Positions 18,030 through 27,889 of a stretch of DNA of 64,000 bases are shown in pieces (within the stretch, counting starts at the first letter, position 1; each line of letters begins with the position of its first letter). The stretch comes from Pseudomonas sivasensis (GTDB lineage Bacteria > Pseudomonadota > Gammaproteobacteria > Pseudomonadales > Pseudomonadaceae): NCBI RefSeq assembly GCF_013778505.1, contig NZ_JAAOWU010000002.1:248001-312000 (forward strand), written 5' to 3'. The notes under the pieces were generated by a model that saw only the letters and a program-made list of their open reading frames with translations, was not told the origin of the DNA and did not search any database. The position numbers and the translations under genes were made by a program.

Positions 18030-19506
18030 TCGCAAAAGCCTGATCCTGCCTGGCCTGATCGCCGTTACCCTGATCGCGGCGAGCGCCGTGTATTTCCTGC
18101 GCCCAAGTGAATCGGTCGCGAGCCCGGCGCTTGAAAAAGCCCAGTCAGCCAACAAACTGCAATCCTTGGCGGAGTTGGACGGCAAGGCACCCACCAACCG
18201 CAAGCTCGACGTGCAAACCTGGACCACCGCCGAAGGCGCCAAGGTGCTGTTTGTTGAGGCGCATGAACTGCCGATGTTCGACATGCGCATCCTGTTCGCC
18301 GCCGGCAGCAGCCAGGATGGCGATGTGCAGGGCCTGGCGTTGATGACCAACGCCATGCTCAACGAAGGCATACCGGGCAAGGACGTCAGCCAGATCGCCA
18401 GTGGTTTTGAAGGCCTGGGCGCCGACTTCGGTAATGGCGCTTACCGCGACATGGCACTGGTATCCCTGCGCAGCCTGAGTGCCAGCGATAAACGCGACGC
18501 CGCCCTGGCGCTGTTTGACGACGTGATCGGCAAGCCGACCTTTCCGGCCGACTCCCTGGCCCGCATCAAGAATCAGATCCTCGCCGGCTTCGAATATCAG
18601 AAGCAAAACCCCGGCAAACTCGCCAGCCTGGAGCTGTTCAAGCGCTTGTACGGCGATCACCCTTATGCGCACCCGAGCGAAGGCACACCTGAAAGCGTGC
18701 CGAAAATTAACCTGGCGCAGTTGCAGGCGTTCCACGCCAAGGCGTACGCCGCCGGTAATGCGGTGATTGCGGTGGTAGGCGACCTGACCCGCGCCGAAGC
18801 TGAAGCCATGACCGCAAAGGTGTCCGCATCGCTGCCTAAAGGCCCGGCCCTGGCGAAGATTGCCCAGCCGACTGAACCAAAGGCCGGCCTGAGCCATATC
18901 GAGTTCCCATCCAAGCAGACGCACTTGCTGTTCGCCCAACTCGGCATCGACCGCGCCGACCCGGACTACGCGGCCCTGTCCCTGGGTAACCAGATCCTCG
19001 GCGGCGGTGGCTTCGGTACCCGTTTGATGAGCGAAGTACGTGAAAAGCGTGGCCTGACCTACGGTGTTTACTCCGGTTTTTCACCGATGCAGGTACGCGG
19101 TCCGTTCATGATCAACCTGCAGACACGCGCCGAAATGAGCGGCGGCACCCTGCGCCTGGTCGAAGACGTCGTGGCCGATTACCTCAAGAACGGTCCGACG
19201 CAAAAAGAGCTGGATGACGCCAAGCGCGAGCTGGCCGGCAGCTTCCCGCTGTCTACCGCCAGCAACGCCGATATCGTCGGTCAGCTGGGCGCCATGGGTT
19301 TCTACAACCTGCCGCTGAGCTATCTGGAAGATTTCATGAAACAATCCCAGGCCCTGACCGTAGAGCAGGTCAAGGCTGCAATGAATAAACACTTGAGCGC
19401 CGATAAGATGGTCATCGTGACCGCCGGCCCGACGATTGCGCAAAAGCCACTACCGCCCCCCACTGATAAACCCGCCGAGCAGCCGCTCGGGGTTCCGGAG
19501 CATTAA
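18022..19506 (+). CDS. M16 family peptidase-like protein, non-catalytic subunit
   Basis: The ATG at 18022 is preferred because GAGGAG lies 7 bases upstream; it overlaps the previous stop. The protein is 494 residues with an N-terminal membrane anchor (about 8-27). At the position of the HxxEH motif it reads LMTNAMLNEG, so the zinc ligands are missing. It keeps the Arg/Tyr pair in the C-terminal domain (REKRGLTYGVYSGF, near residue 340) that helps M16 partners bind substrate. This is the pattern of an inactive partner in an M16B heterodimer. Its stop overlaps the rsmD start (TAATG). Confidence 0.9.
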   Translation: MSDRKSLILPGLIAVTLIAASAVYFLRPSESVASPALEKAQSANKLQSLAELDGKAPTNRKLDVQTWTTAEGAKVLFVEAHELPMFDMRILFAAGSSQDGDVQGLALMTNAMLNEGIPGKDVSQIASGFEGLGADFGNGAYRDMALVSLRSLSASDKRDAALALFDDVIGKPTFPADSLARIKNQILAGFEYQKQNPGKLASLELFKRLYGDHPYAHPSEGTPESVPKINLAQLQAFHAKAYAAGNAVIAVVGDLTRAEAEAMTAKVSASLPKGPALAKIAQPTEPKAGLSHIEFPSKQTHLLFAQLGIDRADPDYAALSLGNQILGGGGFGTRLMSEVREKRGLTYGVYSGFSPMQVRGPFMINLQTRAEMSGGTLRLVEDVVADYLKNGPTQKELDDAKRELAGSFPLSTASNADIVGQLGAMGFYNLPLSYLEDFMKQSQALTVEQVKAAMNKHLSADKMVIVTAGPTIAQKPLPPPTDKPAEQPLGVPEH

Positions 19507-20117
19507 TGGCCAGTTCATCTCGCCCGAAAAAACCTGTCCACAACGTACACAACGGTGTGGGCCAACTGCGCATCATTGGCGGTGAATGGGGCAGCCGCAA
19601 GCTGAGCTTCCCCGATGTCGTGGGCCTGCGCCCAACGCCGGATCGCGTGCGTGAAACCCTGTTCAACTGGCTCGCGCCGTATATCGCGGGCGCTAAGGTC
19701 TTGGACCCGTTCGCTGGCAGTGGCGCACTGTTCCTGGAAGCTTTGTCCCGTGGCGCGTCTCAGGCACAGGCGCTGGATGCCAGCAATGTGGCGGTCTCCA
19801 GCCTCAAGGAACACCTGGGCACCCTGCGTTGCACCAATGGCCAGGTACAAACTGCCGATGCTCTGCGCTACTTGGAAACCCAGGCGGCCAGCGAGTACGA
19901 CGTAGTGTTCCTCGACCCGCCGTTTAACCAGAACCTCTTGCCGACCGTGTGCACGCTGCTGGAAGAACGCCAATGGCTGGCGCCCGACGCTTGGATCTAC
20001 ACTGAAAGCGAGACTGCGCCATCTTCCTTGGGACTGCCGGGCGCGTGGCGACTGCACCGGGAGCAGAAATCCGGGCGGGTGTATTACGCGTTGTGGCATC
20101 GGTTGGTCGAGAACTGA
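19506..20117 (+). CDS. rsmD: 16S rRNA (guanine966-N2)-methyltransferase RsmD
   Basis: The 203-residue protein has the SAM motif DPFAGSG (67-73) and the catalytic DPPF motif (137-140) typical of RsmD, plus the conserved RIIGGEWGSRKL and RPTPDRVRETLFNW segments. It methylates G966 in helix 31 of 16S rRNA. Its start codon shares a base with the stop of the M16-like gene, so translation is coupled. Confidence 0.95.
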   Translation: MASSSRPKKPVHNVHNGVGQLRIIGGEWGSRKLSFPDVVGLRPTPDRVRETLFNWLAPYIAGAKVLDPFAGSGALFLEALSRGASQAQALDASNVAVSSLKEHLGTLRCTNGQVQTADALRYLETQAASEYDVVFLDPPFNQNLLPTVCTLLEERQWLAPDAWIYTESETAPSSLGLPGAWRLHREQKSGRVYYALWHRLVEN

Positions 20118-20132
20118 GAGTAATCCAGCTTT

Positions 20133-20276
20133 TGTGGTGAGCGGGCTTGCCCCGCGCGGGGCTGCGGAGCAGCCCCAATAAAAACACCGCGCACCATCAG
20201 CTAGAACTCGGTCGCTTGGTCTGGGGCCGCTCCGCAGCCCCGCGCGGGGCAAGCCCGCTCACCACAGAAGCCTGCT
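20133..20276. repeat. REPIN of the second family (GTGAGCGGGCTTGCCCCGCG type)
   Basis: Converging copies of GTGGTGAGCGGGCTTGCCCC (left) and its complement (right) enclose an inner inverted pair GGGGCTGCGGAGC/GCTCCGCAGCCCC. The sequence is unrelated to class A/B beyond the shared GGGCTTGCCCC core. Partial extra copies follow to about 20301. It lies in the tandem gap between rsmD and the YheT gene. Confidence 0.9.
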
Positions 20277-20310
20277 CACCACAGCAAACGCGCTTGCCAC
20301 AGAGATCTGC

Positions 20311-21306
20311 ATGACCCCTTCCTCTGAAAAATTCACCCCCGCCTTCGGCCTCGGCAACCCTCACCTGCAAACCCTGTGGGGGCCGCTGTGGCGCCCTACC
20401 ACCCATATCGAACGCCAACGCGAACGCCTATGGCTGGAAGACGGCGACTTTCTTGACCTCGACTGGCATGGCCCGCATGACGCGCAGGCGCCGTTGGTGC
20501 TGGTGCTGCATGGGCTGACCGGCTCGTCCAATTCCCCCTATGTAGCCGGCCTGCAAAAAGTCCTCGCAGCGCAAGGCTGGGCCAGTGCGGCCTTGAACTG
20601 GCGTGGTTGCTCGGGCGAGCCCAACCTGTTGGCCCGCAGCTATCACTCGGGCGCCAGCGAAGACCTGGCCGCCGCCATTGCGCATCTACGCGCCAAGCGG
20701 CCGCTGGCGCCGCTGTATGCGGTGGGTTATTCGCTGGGTGGCAATGTGCTGCTTAAGCACCTGGGGGAAACCGGCGAGGCATCCGGGCTGCAAGGCGCGG
20801 CGGCGGTGTCGGTGCCGTTTCGCCTGGACCAGTGTGCGGACCGCATCGGGATAGGCTTCTCGCGCGTTTACCAGAAGCACTTCATGCGCGAGATGCTCGC
20901 GTATATCCGCGTCAAGCAGCGTCAGTTTTTGCAGGATGGTCGGGAGGACGGGCTGAAAACCCTGGATGCGCTCGGCTCACTGGAGAAGATGCGTACCTTC
21001 TGGGACTTCGATGGCCGGGTCACGGCGCCGCTGCACGGGTTCTTGAGTGCCGAGGACTATTACCGCCGCGCGTCGAGTCGCTACTACCTGGGTGCTATAC
21101 GCACGCCGACGTTGATTATCCAGGCTGCCGACGACCCGTTCGTATTCGCCCACAGCTTGCCCGAGGCCAGCGAGCTGTCGGCGTGCACCGAGTTTGAGCT
21201 GACGGCCAAAGGTGGGCACGTGGGCTTCGTCGATGGCTCACTGAAACGCCCCAGCTACTACCTGGAGCGGCGTATTCCCCAATGGTTACTGTCAAAACAC
21301 GGTTAA
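20311..21306 (+). CDS. YheT family alpha/beta hydrolase
   Basis: The 331-residue alpha/beta hydrolase belongs to the UPF0017/YheT group. It opens with FGLGNPHLQTLWGPLWRP, a family hallmark. The oxyanion loop is HGLTG (67-71), the nucleophile Ser141 lies in VGYSLGGN, and GGHVGFVDG near the end carries the catalytic His. YheT-like proteins are probable esterases of unknown natural substrate. The start at 20311 has only a weak ribosome site (AGAG). Confidence 0.9.
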   Translation: MTPSSEKFTPAFGLGNPHLQTLWGPLWRPTTHIERQRERLWLEDGDFLDLDWHGPHDAQAPLVLVLHGLTGSSNSPYVAGLQKVLAAQGWASAALNWRGCSGEPNLLARSYHSGASEDLAAAIAHLRAKRPLAPLYAVGYSLGGNVLLKHLGETGEASGLQGAAAVSVPFRLDQCADRIGIGFSRVYQKHFMREMLAYIRVKQRQFLQDGREDGLKTLDALGSLEKMRTFWDFDGRVTAPLHGFLSAEDYYRRASSRYYLGAIRTPTLIIQAADDPFVFAHSLPEASELSACTEFELTAKGGHVGFVDGSLKRPSYYLERRIPQWLLSKHG

Positions 21307-21308
21307 AC

Positions 21309-21400
21309 ATGTGGGAGGGGGCTCGCCCCCGATTGCGGTGGAACAGTCAATAATGTGTCGACTGATACTCCGTAATCGAGGACAAGCCCCCTCCCACATT
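21309..21400. repeat. REPIN, class A
   Basis: A left copy with a TTG-to-TCG change (GGGGGCTCGCCCCCGAT) and a right copy with small changes (ATCGAGGACAAGCCCCC) surround the usual inner AACAGTCA/GACTGAT core. It lies 3 bases after the YheT stop, in the convergent gap with the sulfurtransferase gene. Confidence 0.88.
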
Positions 21401-21426
21401 TGGATTGGGTTTACACGACCGGTAAA

Positions 21427-22281
21427 TCAGTCGCCAGTCGCAATTGCCCGCGCAGGATCGGTAATCCACTCGCTCCACGACCCCGCATACAACTTGCCCA
21501 ACGGATAACCCGCCAGACTCAGGGCGAACAGGTTGTGGCAGGCCGTCACACCCGAGCCGCAGTACGCCACCAGATCTTCCGGCGAGCGGCCTTGCAACTG
21601 CGCGGCGAAGCGTTGCCTGAGTTGGTCGGCCGGCAGGAAACGTCCATCGCTGCCCAGGTTTTCGTTGAACGCCGCACATTGCGCACCGGGGATATGCCCG
21701 GCAATCGGATCAATAGGTTCAACGTCACCGCGAAAACGCGCTTGGGCACGGGCATCGATCAAGGTCAGGCCGGGTTGGCCCAAGCGTTTTTGCAGGTGTT
21801 CGGCGTCCAGCAACAGATGATTGTCCGGCGTACCCGCGAAGGTGCCAGGCTCTGTCACCGGCGCGTCCAGGCTCAACGGGAAACCAGCTACATGCCAGGC
21901 CTTGAGGCCGCCATCCAGGATAAACACGCCATCGCGCTTGCCCAGCCAGGCCAGCAGCCACCAGGCGCGGGCGGCAAATGCGCCGGGGCCGTCGTCATAG
22001 AGCACCACGTCGGTATTGGCATGGATGCCCCAGGCCCGCAATTGCTCGGCAAAAGTGTCCGCCGCCGGCAATGGGTGGCGGCCGGTCACACCCTTGATTA
22101 CCGGGCCGCTGAGATGGCGTTCCAGGTCGGCATATTGCGCGCCGTCGATATGCCCTTCGGCGTAGCTGCAAAGTCCGTAATCCGGGTCTTCCAAGGCAAA
22201 ACGACAGTCCAGGATCACCAGCCCGGTCGACTTCTGGCGCTCGGCCAATTGCTGGGGACTGATCAGTTGGGCAAGCGGCAT
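21427..22281 (-). CDS. sseA: Two-domain sulfurtransferase (rhodanese / 3-mercaptopyruvate sulfurtransferase)
   Basis: The 284-residue protein has two rhodanese domains. The first begins with VILDCRFALEDPDYG; the second holds the active-site loop with Cys241 in YCGSGVTAC. The CGSGVT loop is typical of 3-mercaptopyruvate sulfurtransferases, while thiosulfate sulfurtransferases usually have CRxGx(R/K), so MST activity is favoured. It is probably cytoplasmic. It lies 31 bases downstream of laoR on the same strand but has no obvious functional tie to it. Confidence 0.88.
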   Translation of the reverse strand: MPLAQLISPQQLAERQKSTGLVILDCRFALEDPDYGLCSYAEGHIDGAQYADLERHLSGPVIKGVTGRHPLPAADTFAEQLRAWGIHANTDVVLYDDGPGAFAARAWWLLAWLGKRDGVFILDGGLKAWHVAGFPLSLDAPVTEPGTFAGTPDNHLLLDAEHLQKRLGQPGLTLIDARAQARFRGDVEPIDPIAGHIPGAQCAAFNENLGSDGRFLPADQLRQRFAAQLQGRSPEDLVAYCGSGVTACHNLFALSLAGYPLGKLYAGSWSEWITDPARAIATGD

Positions 22282-22312
22282 GACGAACTCCTACGAATGC
22301 AGTGGGAAAGGC

Positions 22313-22984
22313 CTACTTCACTTCTTCCAGTGCCTGGTTCAGCGGCACGTAAAACTCTTTGAACAGCGCATCCACAGCCTCTTTCGCCTGAGGCGTGACA
22401 AAACCGGCCTCCAGCACCAGCACCTGATACACCCCGCGCTTGATGGCTTCGGCGCTCAAATGGGCAGAATTTTCATTGGTGGTGCACAGAAAACGTACCC
22501 ACGACGTGAGGATGATCCAGGCGTTGAGGGTCAGTGCTTCGGTTTGAACAGGGTCCATATTGAGGATGCCAGCGTCTACGAACCCCCGGTAGATCGCATT
22601 GCCTTGGGTCAGGCAACGCTGGGAAAAGCGCCGATAACCGGTGGCGAGCTCGGGATCGCTCTCCAGCAGATGTTCAAGGTCGCGATGCAGGAAGCGATAG
22701 CGCCACATCCCGGCCAGCAGGGCCTGCAGGTAGAAACGTTTGTCTTGAACCGTCGCGGCGCGCCCCTGTGGCGGACGCAGAAAACTGTCTACCAGCGCTT
22801 CGTATTCACGGAACAGCACGGCGATGATCGCCTGCTTGTTGGGGAAGTGGTAGTACAGGTTGCCCGGCGAAATTTCCATATGGGCGGCGATATGGTTGGT
22901 GCTGATACTGCGCTCACCCTGCTGGTTAAAAAGCTCCAGGCTGGTTTGCACAATGCGCTCGCTGGTCTTTACTCGTGGTGCCAT
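22313..22984 (-). CDS. laoR: TetR family regulator LaoR
   Basis: The 223-residue protein has an N-terminal TetR helix-turn-helix (residues about 8-52, with STNHIAAHMEISPGNLYYHF as the recognition region) and a divergent ligand domain. It is transcribed away from an aldehyde dehydrogenase, a Tat lipoprotein and a GMC oxidoreductase. The same four-gene arrangement is the LaoABCR system for long-chain alcohol oxidation in P. aeruginosa, where LaoR is the repressor. A perfect inverted repeat in the shared gap is its likely operator. Identity is by gene context and protein type. Confidence 0.85.
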   Translation of the reverse strand: MAPRVKTSERIVQTSLELFNQQGERSISTNHIAAHMEISPGNLYYHFPNKQAIIAVLFREYEALVDSFLRPPQGRAATVQDKRFYLQALLAGMWRYRFLHRDLEHLLESDPELATGYRRFSQRCLTQGNAIYRGFVDAGILNMDPVQTEALTLNAWIILTSWVRFLCTTNENSAHLSAEAIKRGVYQVLVLEAGFVTPQAKEAVDALFKEFYVPLNQALEEVK

Positions 22985-23068
22985 AGGGGAATCAGCTTCT
23001 ATACACGTGATGGCGCATCTTACGACCTATCCTTGCCAGGATAAATCTGCATGTTGCCGCAATGTTAT

Positions 23069-23097
23069 TTGACAATTTAGAGCAATGACTCTAAAAA
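23069..23097 (+). promoter_or_regulatory. lao promoter with nested operator
   Basis: A perfect -35 TTGACA (23069-23074) is followed by a 17-base spacer and a weak -10 TAAAAA (23092-23097). A perfect inverted repeat TTTAGAG-N6-CTCTAAA (23076-23095) fills the spacer and enters the -10. A TetR dimer bound there would block RNA polymerase. The laoC start is 34 bases downstream. Confidence 0.75.
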
Positions 23098-23130
23098 TCC
23101 AGGCAGACCAATAACAATCGGTGCTGCGCC

Positions 23131-24558
23131 ATGTCTGCCAACGTTGCCTACCTGCAAGATTCCCAGGTGCTGGATCAGCTCCAGGGCCTGTTCGACGCTC
23201 AACGTCGCGCCTACGCCGCCAACCCCATGCCGCCGGCAGCACAACGCCAGCAATGGCTCAAGGCCCTGCGCGACCTGCTCAGCGACGAGCGTCAGGCGCT
23301 GATCAACGCAATCAGCCAGGACTTCAGCCACCGCAGCGCCGACGAGACCCTTTTCGCCGAATTGATGCCAAGCCTGCATGGCATTCACTACGCCAGCAAA
23401 CACCTCAAAGGTTGGATGAAACCTTCCCGCCGTGCTGTAGGCATTGCCTTTCAACCGGCCTCAGCCAAGGTCATTTACCAACCGCTGGGCGTGGTCGGGG
23501 TGATCGTGCCGTGGAACTACCCGCTGTACCTGGCCATCGGGCCGTTGGTCGGCGCGTTGGCGGCAGGTAACCGGGTGATGCTCAAGCTCAGCGAGTCCAC
23601 TCCCGCCACCGGCGAACTACTCAAAACCCTGTTGGCGAAAATCTTCCCCGAGGATCTGGTGTGCGTGGTGTTGGGGGAAGCCGACGTGGGCATGGCGTTT
23701 TCCAAGCTGCGCTTCGACCACCTGCTGTTCACCGGCGCCACCAGCATCGGCAAACACGTGATGCGCGCAGCGGCCGAGCACCTCACGCCGGTCACCCTGG
23801 AGCTGGGCGGCAAGTCGCCAGCCATCGTTTCCGCCGATGTACCGCTCAAGGACGCCGCCGAACGCATCGCCTTCGGCAAAGCCTTGAATGCCGGGCAAAC
23901 CTGTGTGGCGCCGGATTACGTGTTGGTGCCGGAAGACCGTGTCGAGGGCTTCGTCGAGGCTTACAGCAAAGCCGTTCGCGGATTTTATCCGACCCTGGCA
24001 GACAACCCGGACTACACCGCAATCATCAATGAACGGCAATTGGCTCGGCTCAATAGCTACGTCAAGGACGCCACCGACAAAGGCGCGACACTGATTCCGC
24101 TGTACGAGCGAGGCCAGGCGCGCCGCATGGCCCACAGCCTGCTGCTGGATGTCAGCGACGACATGACTGTGATGCAGGACGAGATCTTCGGCCCAGTGCT
24201 GCCGATCGTGCCGTATCGCGGTATCGACCAGGCGTTTGCCTACATCAACCAACGCCCTCGCCCGCTTGCTCTGTATTACTTCGGCTACGACAAGGGCGAA
24301 CAGAACAGAGTGCTGCACGAGACCCATTCCGGCGGCGTGTGCCTGAACGACACCCTGCTGCACGTGGCCCAGGACGACATGCCATTTGGCGGCATCGGCC
24401 CTTCGGGCATGGGCCATTACCACGGGCATGAAGGTTTCCTGACTTTCAGCAAGGCTAAGGGTGTGCTGGTGAAGCAGCGCCTGAACGCCGCTAAGTTGAT
24501 CTACCCGCCTTATGGCAAGGCTATTCAGAAGTTGATCCAGAAGCTGTTCGTTCGCTGA
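23131..24558 (+). CDS. laoC: Aldehyde dehydrogenase LaoC (often labelled coniferyl aldehyde dehydrogenase)
   Basis: This 475-residue NAD(P)-dependent aldehyde dehydrogenase has the catalytic Cys258 (NAGQTCVAPDY) and general base Glu224 (LELGGKSP), with the cofactor motif FTGATSIGKH. Homologues are commonly named coniferyl aldehyde dehydrogenase, but the neighbours (LaoR, LaoB, LaoA) point to oxidation of long-chain aldehydes to fatty acids. The C-terminal basic, hydrophobic tail (YGKAIQKLIQKLFVR) could associate with membrane. First gene of laoC-laoB-laoA, with a 28-base gap to laoB. Confidence 0.88.
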   Translation: MSANVAYLQDSQVLDQLQGLFDAQRRAYAANPMPPAAQRQQWLKALRDLLSDERQALINAISQDFSHRSADETLFAELMPSLHGIHYASKHLKGWMKPSRRAVGIAFQPASAKVIYQPLGVVGVIVPWNYPLYLAIGPLVGALAAGNRVMLKLSESTPATGELLKTLLAKIFPEDLVCVVLGEADVGMAFSKLRFDHLLFTGATSIGKHVMRAAAEHLTPVTLELGGKSPAIVSADVPLKDAAERIAFGKALNAGQTCVAPDYVLVPEDRVEGFVEAYSKAVRGFYPTLADNPDYTAIINERQLARLNSYVKDATDKGATLIPLYERGQARRMAHSLLLDVSDDMTVMQDEIFGPVLPIVPYRGIDQAFAYINQRPRPLALYYFGYDKGEQNRVLHETHSGGVCLNDTLLHVAQDDMPFGGIGPSGMGHYHGHEGFLTFSKAKGVLVKQRLNAAKLIYPPYGKAIQKLIQKLFVR

Positions 24559-24586
24559 CACCGCCACCCACGGGATAACAATAACA

Positions 24587-25132
24587 ATGAACCCTAGCCT
24601 GACTGATTCACCCGCGCTGTCGCGGCGCGGCGTCTTGAAAATCGGCCTGTGCGCCAGCGCCTTCCTCGCCACCGCCGGGCTTGGCGCCAGCCTCAGCGGC
24701 TGTTCCAGCAGCACACCGGCCAGCGGCTTTGCCCTGTTGCGCAGCAGCGATCTGCCGTTTTTACGCGCGGTTATTCCGGTATTGCTGGAAGGTGTAGCCA
24801 GCGCCCAGGAGGTGGCCAACGGCGTCGAAGACACTCTGAAAAAACTCGATTTCAGCCTGCAGCGCCTGTCGCCCGAGATGTTCAAGCTCACCCAGCAGCT
24901 GTTCGACGTATTGGGCATGGCCATCACCCGAGGTCCGTTGACCGGTATCTGGGGCAGTTGGGAGAACGCCAGCACAGAGCAGATCCACAACTTCCTGCAC
25001 CGCTGGGAAAACAGCTACCTGAACCTGCTGCGCATGGGCCAGGGCTCATTGCTCAAGCTGGTAATCATGGCCTGGTACTTCCAGCCCGCATCCTGGGCCC
25101 ATTGTGGCTATCCCGGCCCGCCGAAGATCTGA
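24587..25132 (+). CDS. laoB: LaoB, Tat-exported putative lipoprotein
   Basis: The 181-residue protein starts with a twin-arginine signal (SRRGVLKIG, Arg13-Arg14), a hydrophobic stretch, and a lipobox-like LSGC with Cys39. The mature part (about 140 residues) is helical, with no known catalytic motif. It resembles in plan the small Tat-signal subunits of gluconate/sorbitol dehydrogenases that partner a GMC flavoprotein. It sits between laoC and laoA, 39 bases before laoA. A role in anchoring or exporting LaoA is inferred, not shown. Confidence 0.82.
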   Translation: MNPSLTDSPALSRRGVLKIGLCASAFLATAGLGASLSGCSSSTPASGFALLRSSDLPFLRAVIPVLLEGVASAQEVANGVEDTLKKLDFSLQRLSPEMFKLTQQLFDVLGMAITRGPLTGIWGSWENASTEQIHNFLHRWENSYLNLLRMGQGSLLKLVIMAWYFQPASWAHCGYPGPPKI

Positions 25133-25171
25133 TCCGCATCCCCCCAACAATAAAAACAAGAGACGATCCTG

Positions 25172-26767
25172 ATGCCCGTACCCGATCTGTTCCGCGAAGG
25201 CCTGGCCCGTGGCTGGAAAACCCACAACGGCGCCGCCCTCGACAATGACCTGACGCTGGAAGCCGACGTTGCCATCATCGGCAGCGGCGCCGGTGGCGGC
25301 ACCACGGCCGAGATCCTCAGCGCCGCCGGCTATAAAGTGCTGCTGATCGAGGAAGGCCCACTCAAGACCAGCAGCGATTTCAAGTTGCTGGAGGACGAGG
25401 CCTACACCAGCCTGTATCAGGAAGGCATCGGCCGCATGAGCAAGGACGGCGCGATTACTATCCTGCAGGGTCGGGCAGTGGGCGGCACCACGTTGATCAA
25501 CTGGACCTCCAGCTTCCGCACCCCGGACGCCACCCTCTCTCACTGGGCCAGTGAATACGCGGTCAAAGGCCACAGCAGCGCCGAGATGGCGCCGTGGTTC
25601 GAAAAAATGGAACAACGCCTGGGCATCGCGCCTTGGGCCATGCCGCCGAACGCCAACAATGACGTGATCCGCAAAGGCTGCGAAAAACTTGGCTACAGCT
25701 GGCATGTGATCCCGCGCAATGTGCGTGGCTGTTTCAACCTGGGCTATTGCGGCATGGGTTGCCCGGTCAATGCCAAGCAATCGATGCTGGTGACCACCAT
25801 ACCGTCCACCCTGGAGAAAGGCGGCGAGTTGCTCTACCTGGCCCGCGCCGAACACCTCAAATACAGCGGCGACACCATCAGCAGCCTGGAATGCGTGGCC
25901 ATGGATGAGCGCTGCGTATCGCCGACCGGGCGCAAGATCACAGTCAAGGCAAAACACTACGTGCTGTCGGGCGGCGGTATCAACAGCCCGGCGTTGCTGA
26001 TGCGCTCGGACGCACCCGACCCGCACTCGCGCTTGGGCAAGCGCACCTTTTTGCACCTTGTGAATTTCTCCGCCGGGTTGTTCGACGAGGTGATCAACCC
26101 GTTCTACGGTGCACCGCAGTCGATCTACTCCGATCACTTCCAATGGCAGGACGGCACGACCGGCAAAATGTCCTACAAGCTGGAAGCGCCGCCCTTACAC
26201 CCAGGATTGGCCAGCACGCTGTTCGGCGGCTACGGCACCGGGAATGCGCTGGACATGAGCCAATTGCCGAATACTCACGCCATGCTCGCCCTTTTGCGCG
26301 ACGGTTTTCACCCCGACAGCCCTGGTGGAACGGTAGATTTGCGCGGCGACGGCACTCCCGTTCTCGATTATCAAGTTTCCCCCTACGCCTGGGACGGACT
26401 GCGCCGGGCCTTTCACAGCATGGCCGAAATTCAGTTTGCAGCGGGCGCCAAGTCGGTCAAGCCGCTGCATCACGATGCGCGCTACGTAAACACCTTGGCG
26501 CAAGCCCGCGAACTGATTGACGGTTTGAACCTGGAACTGCATCGCACGACCCTGGGCAGCGCCCATGTGATGGGCGGTTGTGCGATGGGCGAAGACCCGA
26601 AAAACGCCGTGGCCGACAGCCTGGGTCGCCATCACCAATTACGTAATCTGTCGATCCACGATGGCTCGTTATTCCCCACCAGCATTGGGGCCAACCCCCA
26701 ATTGTCGGTGTACGGATTGACCGCCCAACTGGCCACAGCATTGGCCGAACGTCTGAAAACAGCATGA
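25172..26767 (+). CDS. laoA: GMC oxidoreductase LaoA, long-chain alcohol dehydrogenase/oxidase
   Basis: The 531-residue FAD protein has the dinucleotide motif IIGSGAGGG (35-43), GRAVGGTTLIN for flavin contact, and the catalytic His region SAHVMGGCAMG with the closing NPQLSVYGLTAQLA. Cys187, Cys193 and Cys197 (GCFNLGYCGMGC) form a tight cluster found in long-chain alcohol oxidase-like GMC proteins. No signal peptide is present. With LaoC it would convert fatty alcohols to aldehydes and acids. The electron acceptor is not clear from sequence. Confidence 0.88.
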   Translation: MPVPDLFREGLARGWKTHNGAALDNDLTLEADVAIIGSGAGGGTTAEILSAAGYKVLLIEEGPLKTSSDFKLLEDEAYTSLYQEGIGRMSKDGAITILQGRAVGGTTLINWTSSFRTPDATLSHWASEYAVKGHSSAEMAPWFEKMEQRLGIAPWAMPPNANNDVIRKGCEKLGYSWHVIPRNVRGCFNLGYCGMGCPVNAKQSMLVTTIPSTLEKGGELLYLARAEHLKYSGDTISSLECVAMDERCVSPTGRKITVKAKHYVLSGGGINSPALLMRSDAPDPHSRLGKRTFLHLVNFSAGLFDEVINPFYGAPQSIYSDHFQWQDGTTGKMSYKLEAPPLHPGLASTLFGGYGTGNALDMSQLPNTHAMLALLRDGFHPDSPGGTVDLRGDGTPVLDYQVSPYAWDGLRRAFHSMAEIQFAAGAKSVKPLHHDARYVNTLAQARELIDGLNLELHRTTLGSAHVMGGCAMGEDPKNAVADSLGRHHQLRNLSIHDGSLFPTSIGANPQLSVYGLTAQLATALAERLKTA

Positions 26768-26801
26768 AAAAACGCTCGATCAGCGGCATGTATCTACATA
26801 A

Positions 26802-27350
<549 letters not shown>

Positions 27351-27370
27351 CCGAGGTTTGCCGGTTTACC

Positions 27371-27863
<493 letters not shown>

Positions 27864-27889
27864 GGTTCTTCAGCGCCTGTCAGGGCCTT

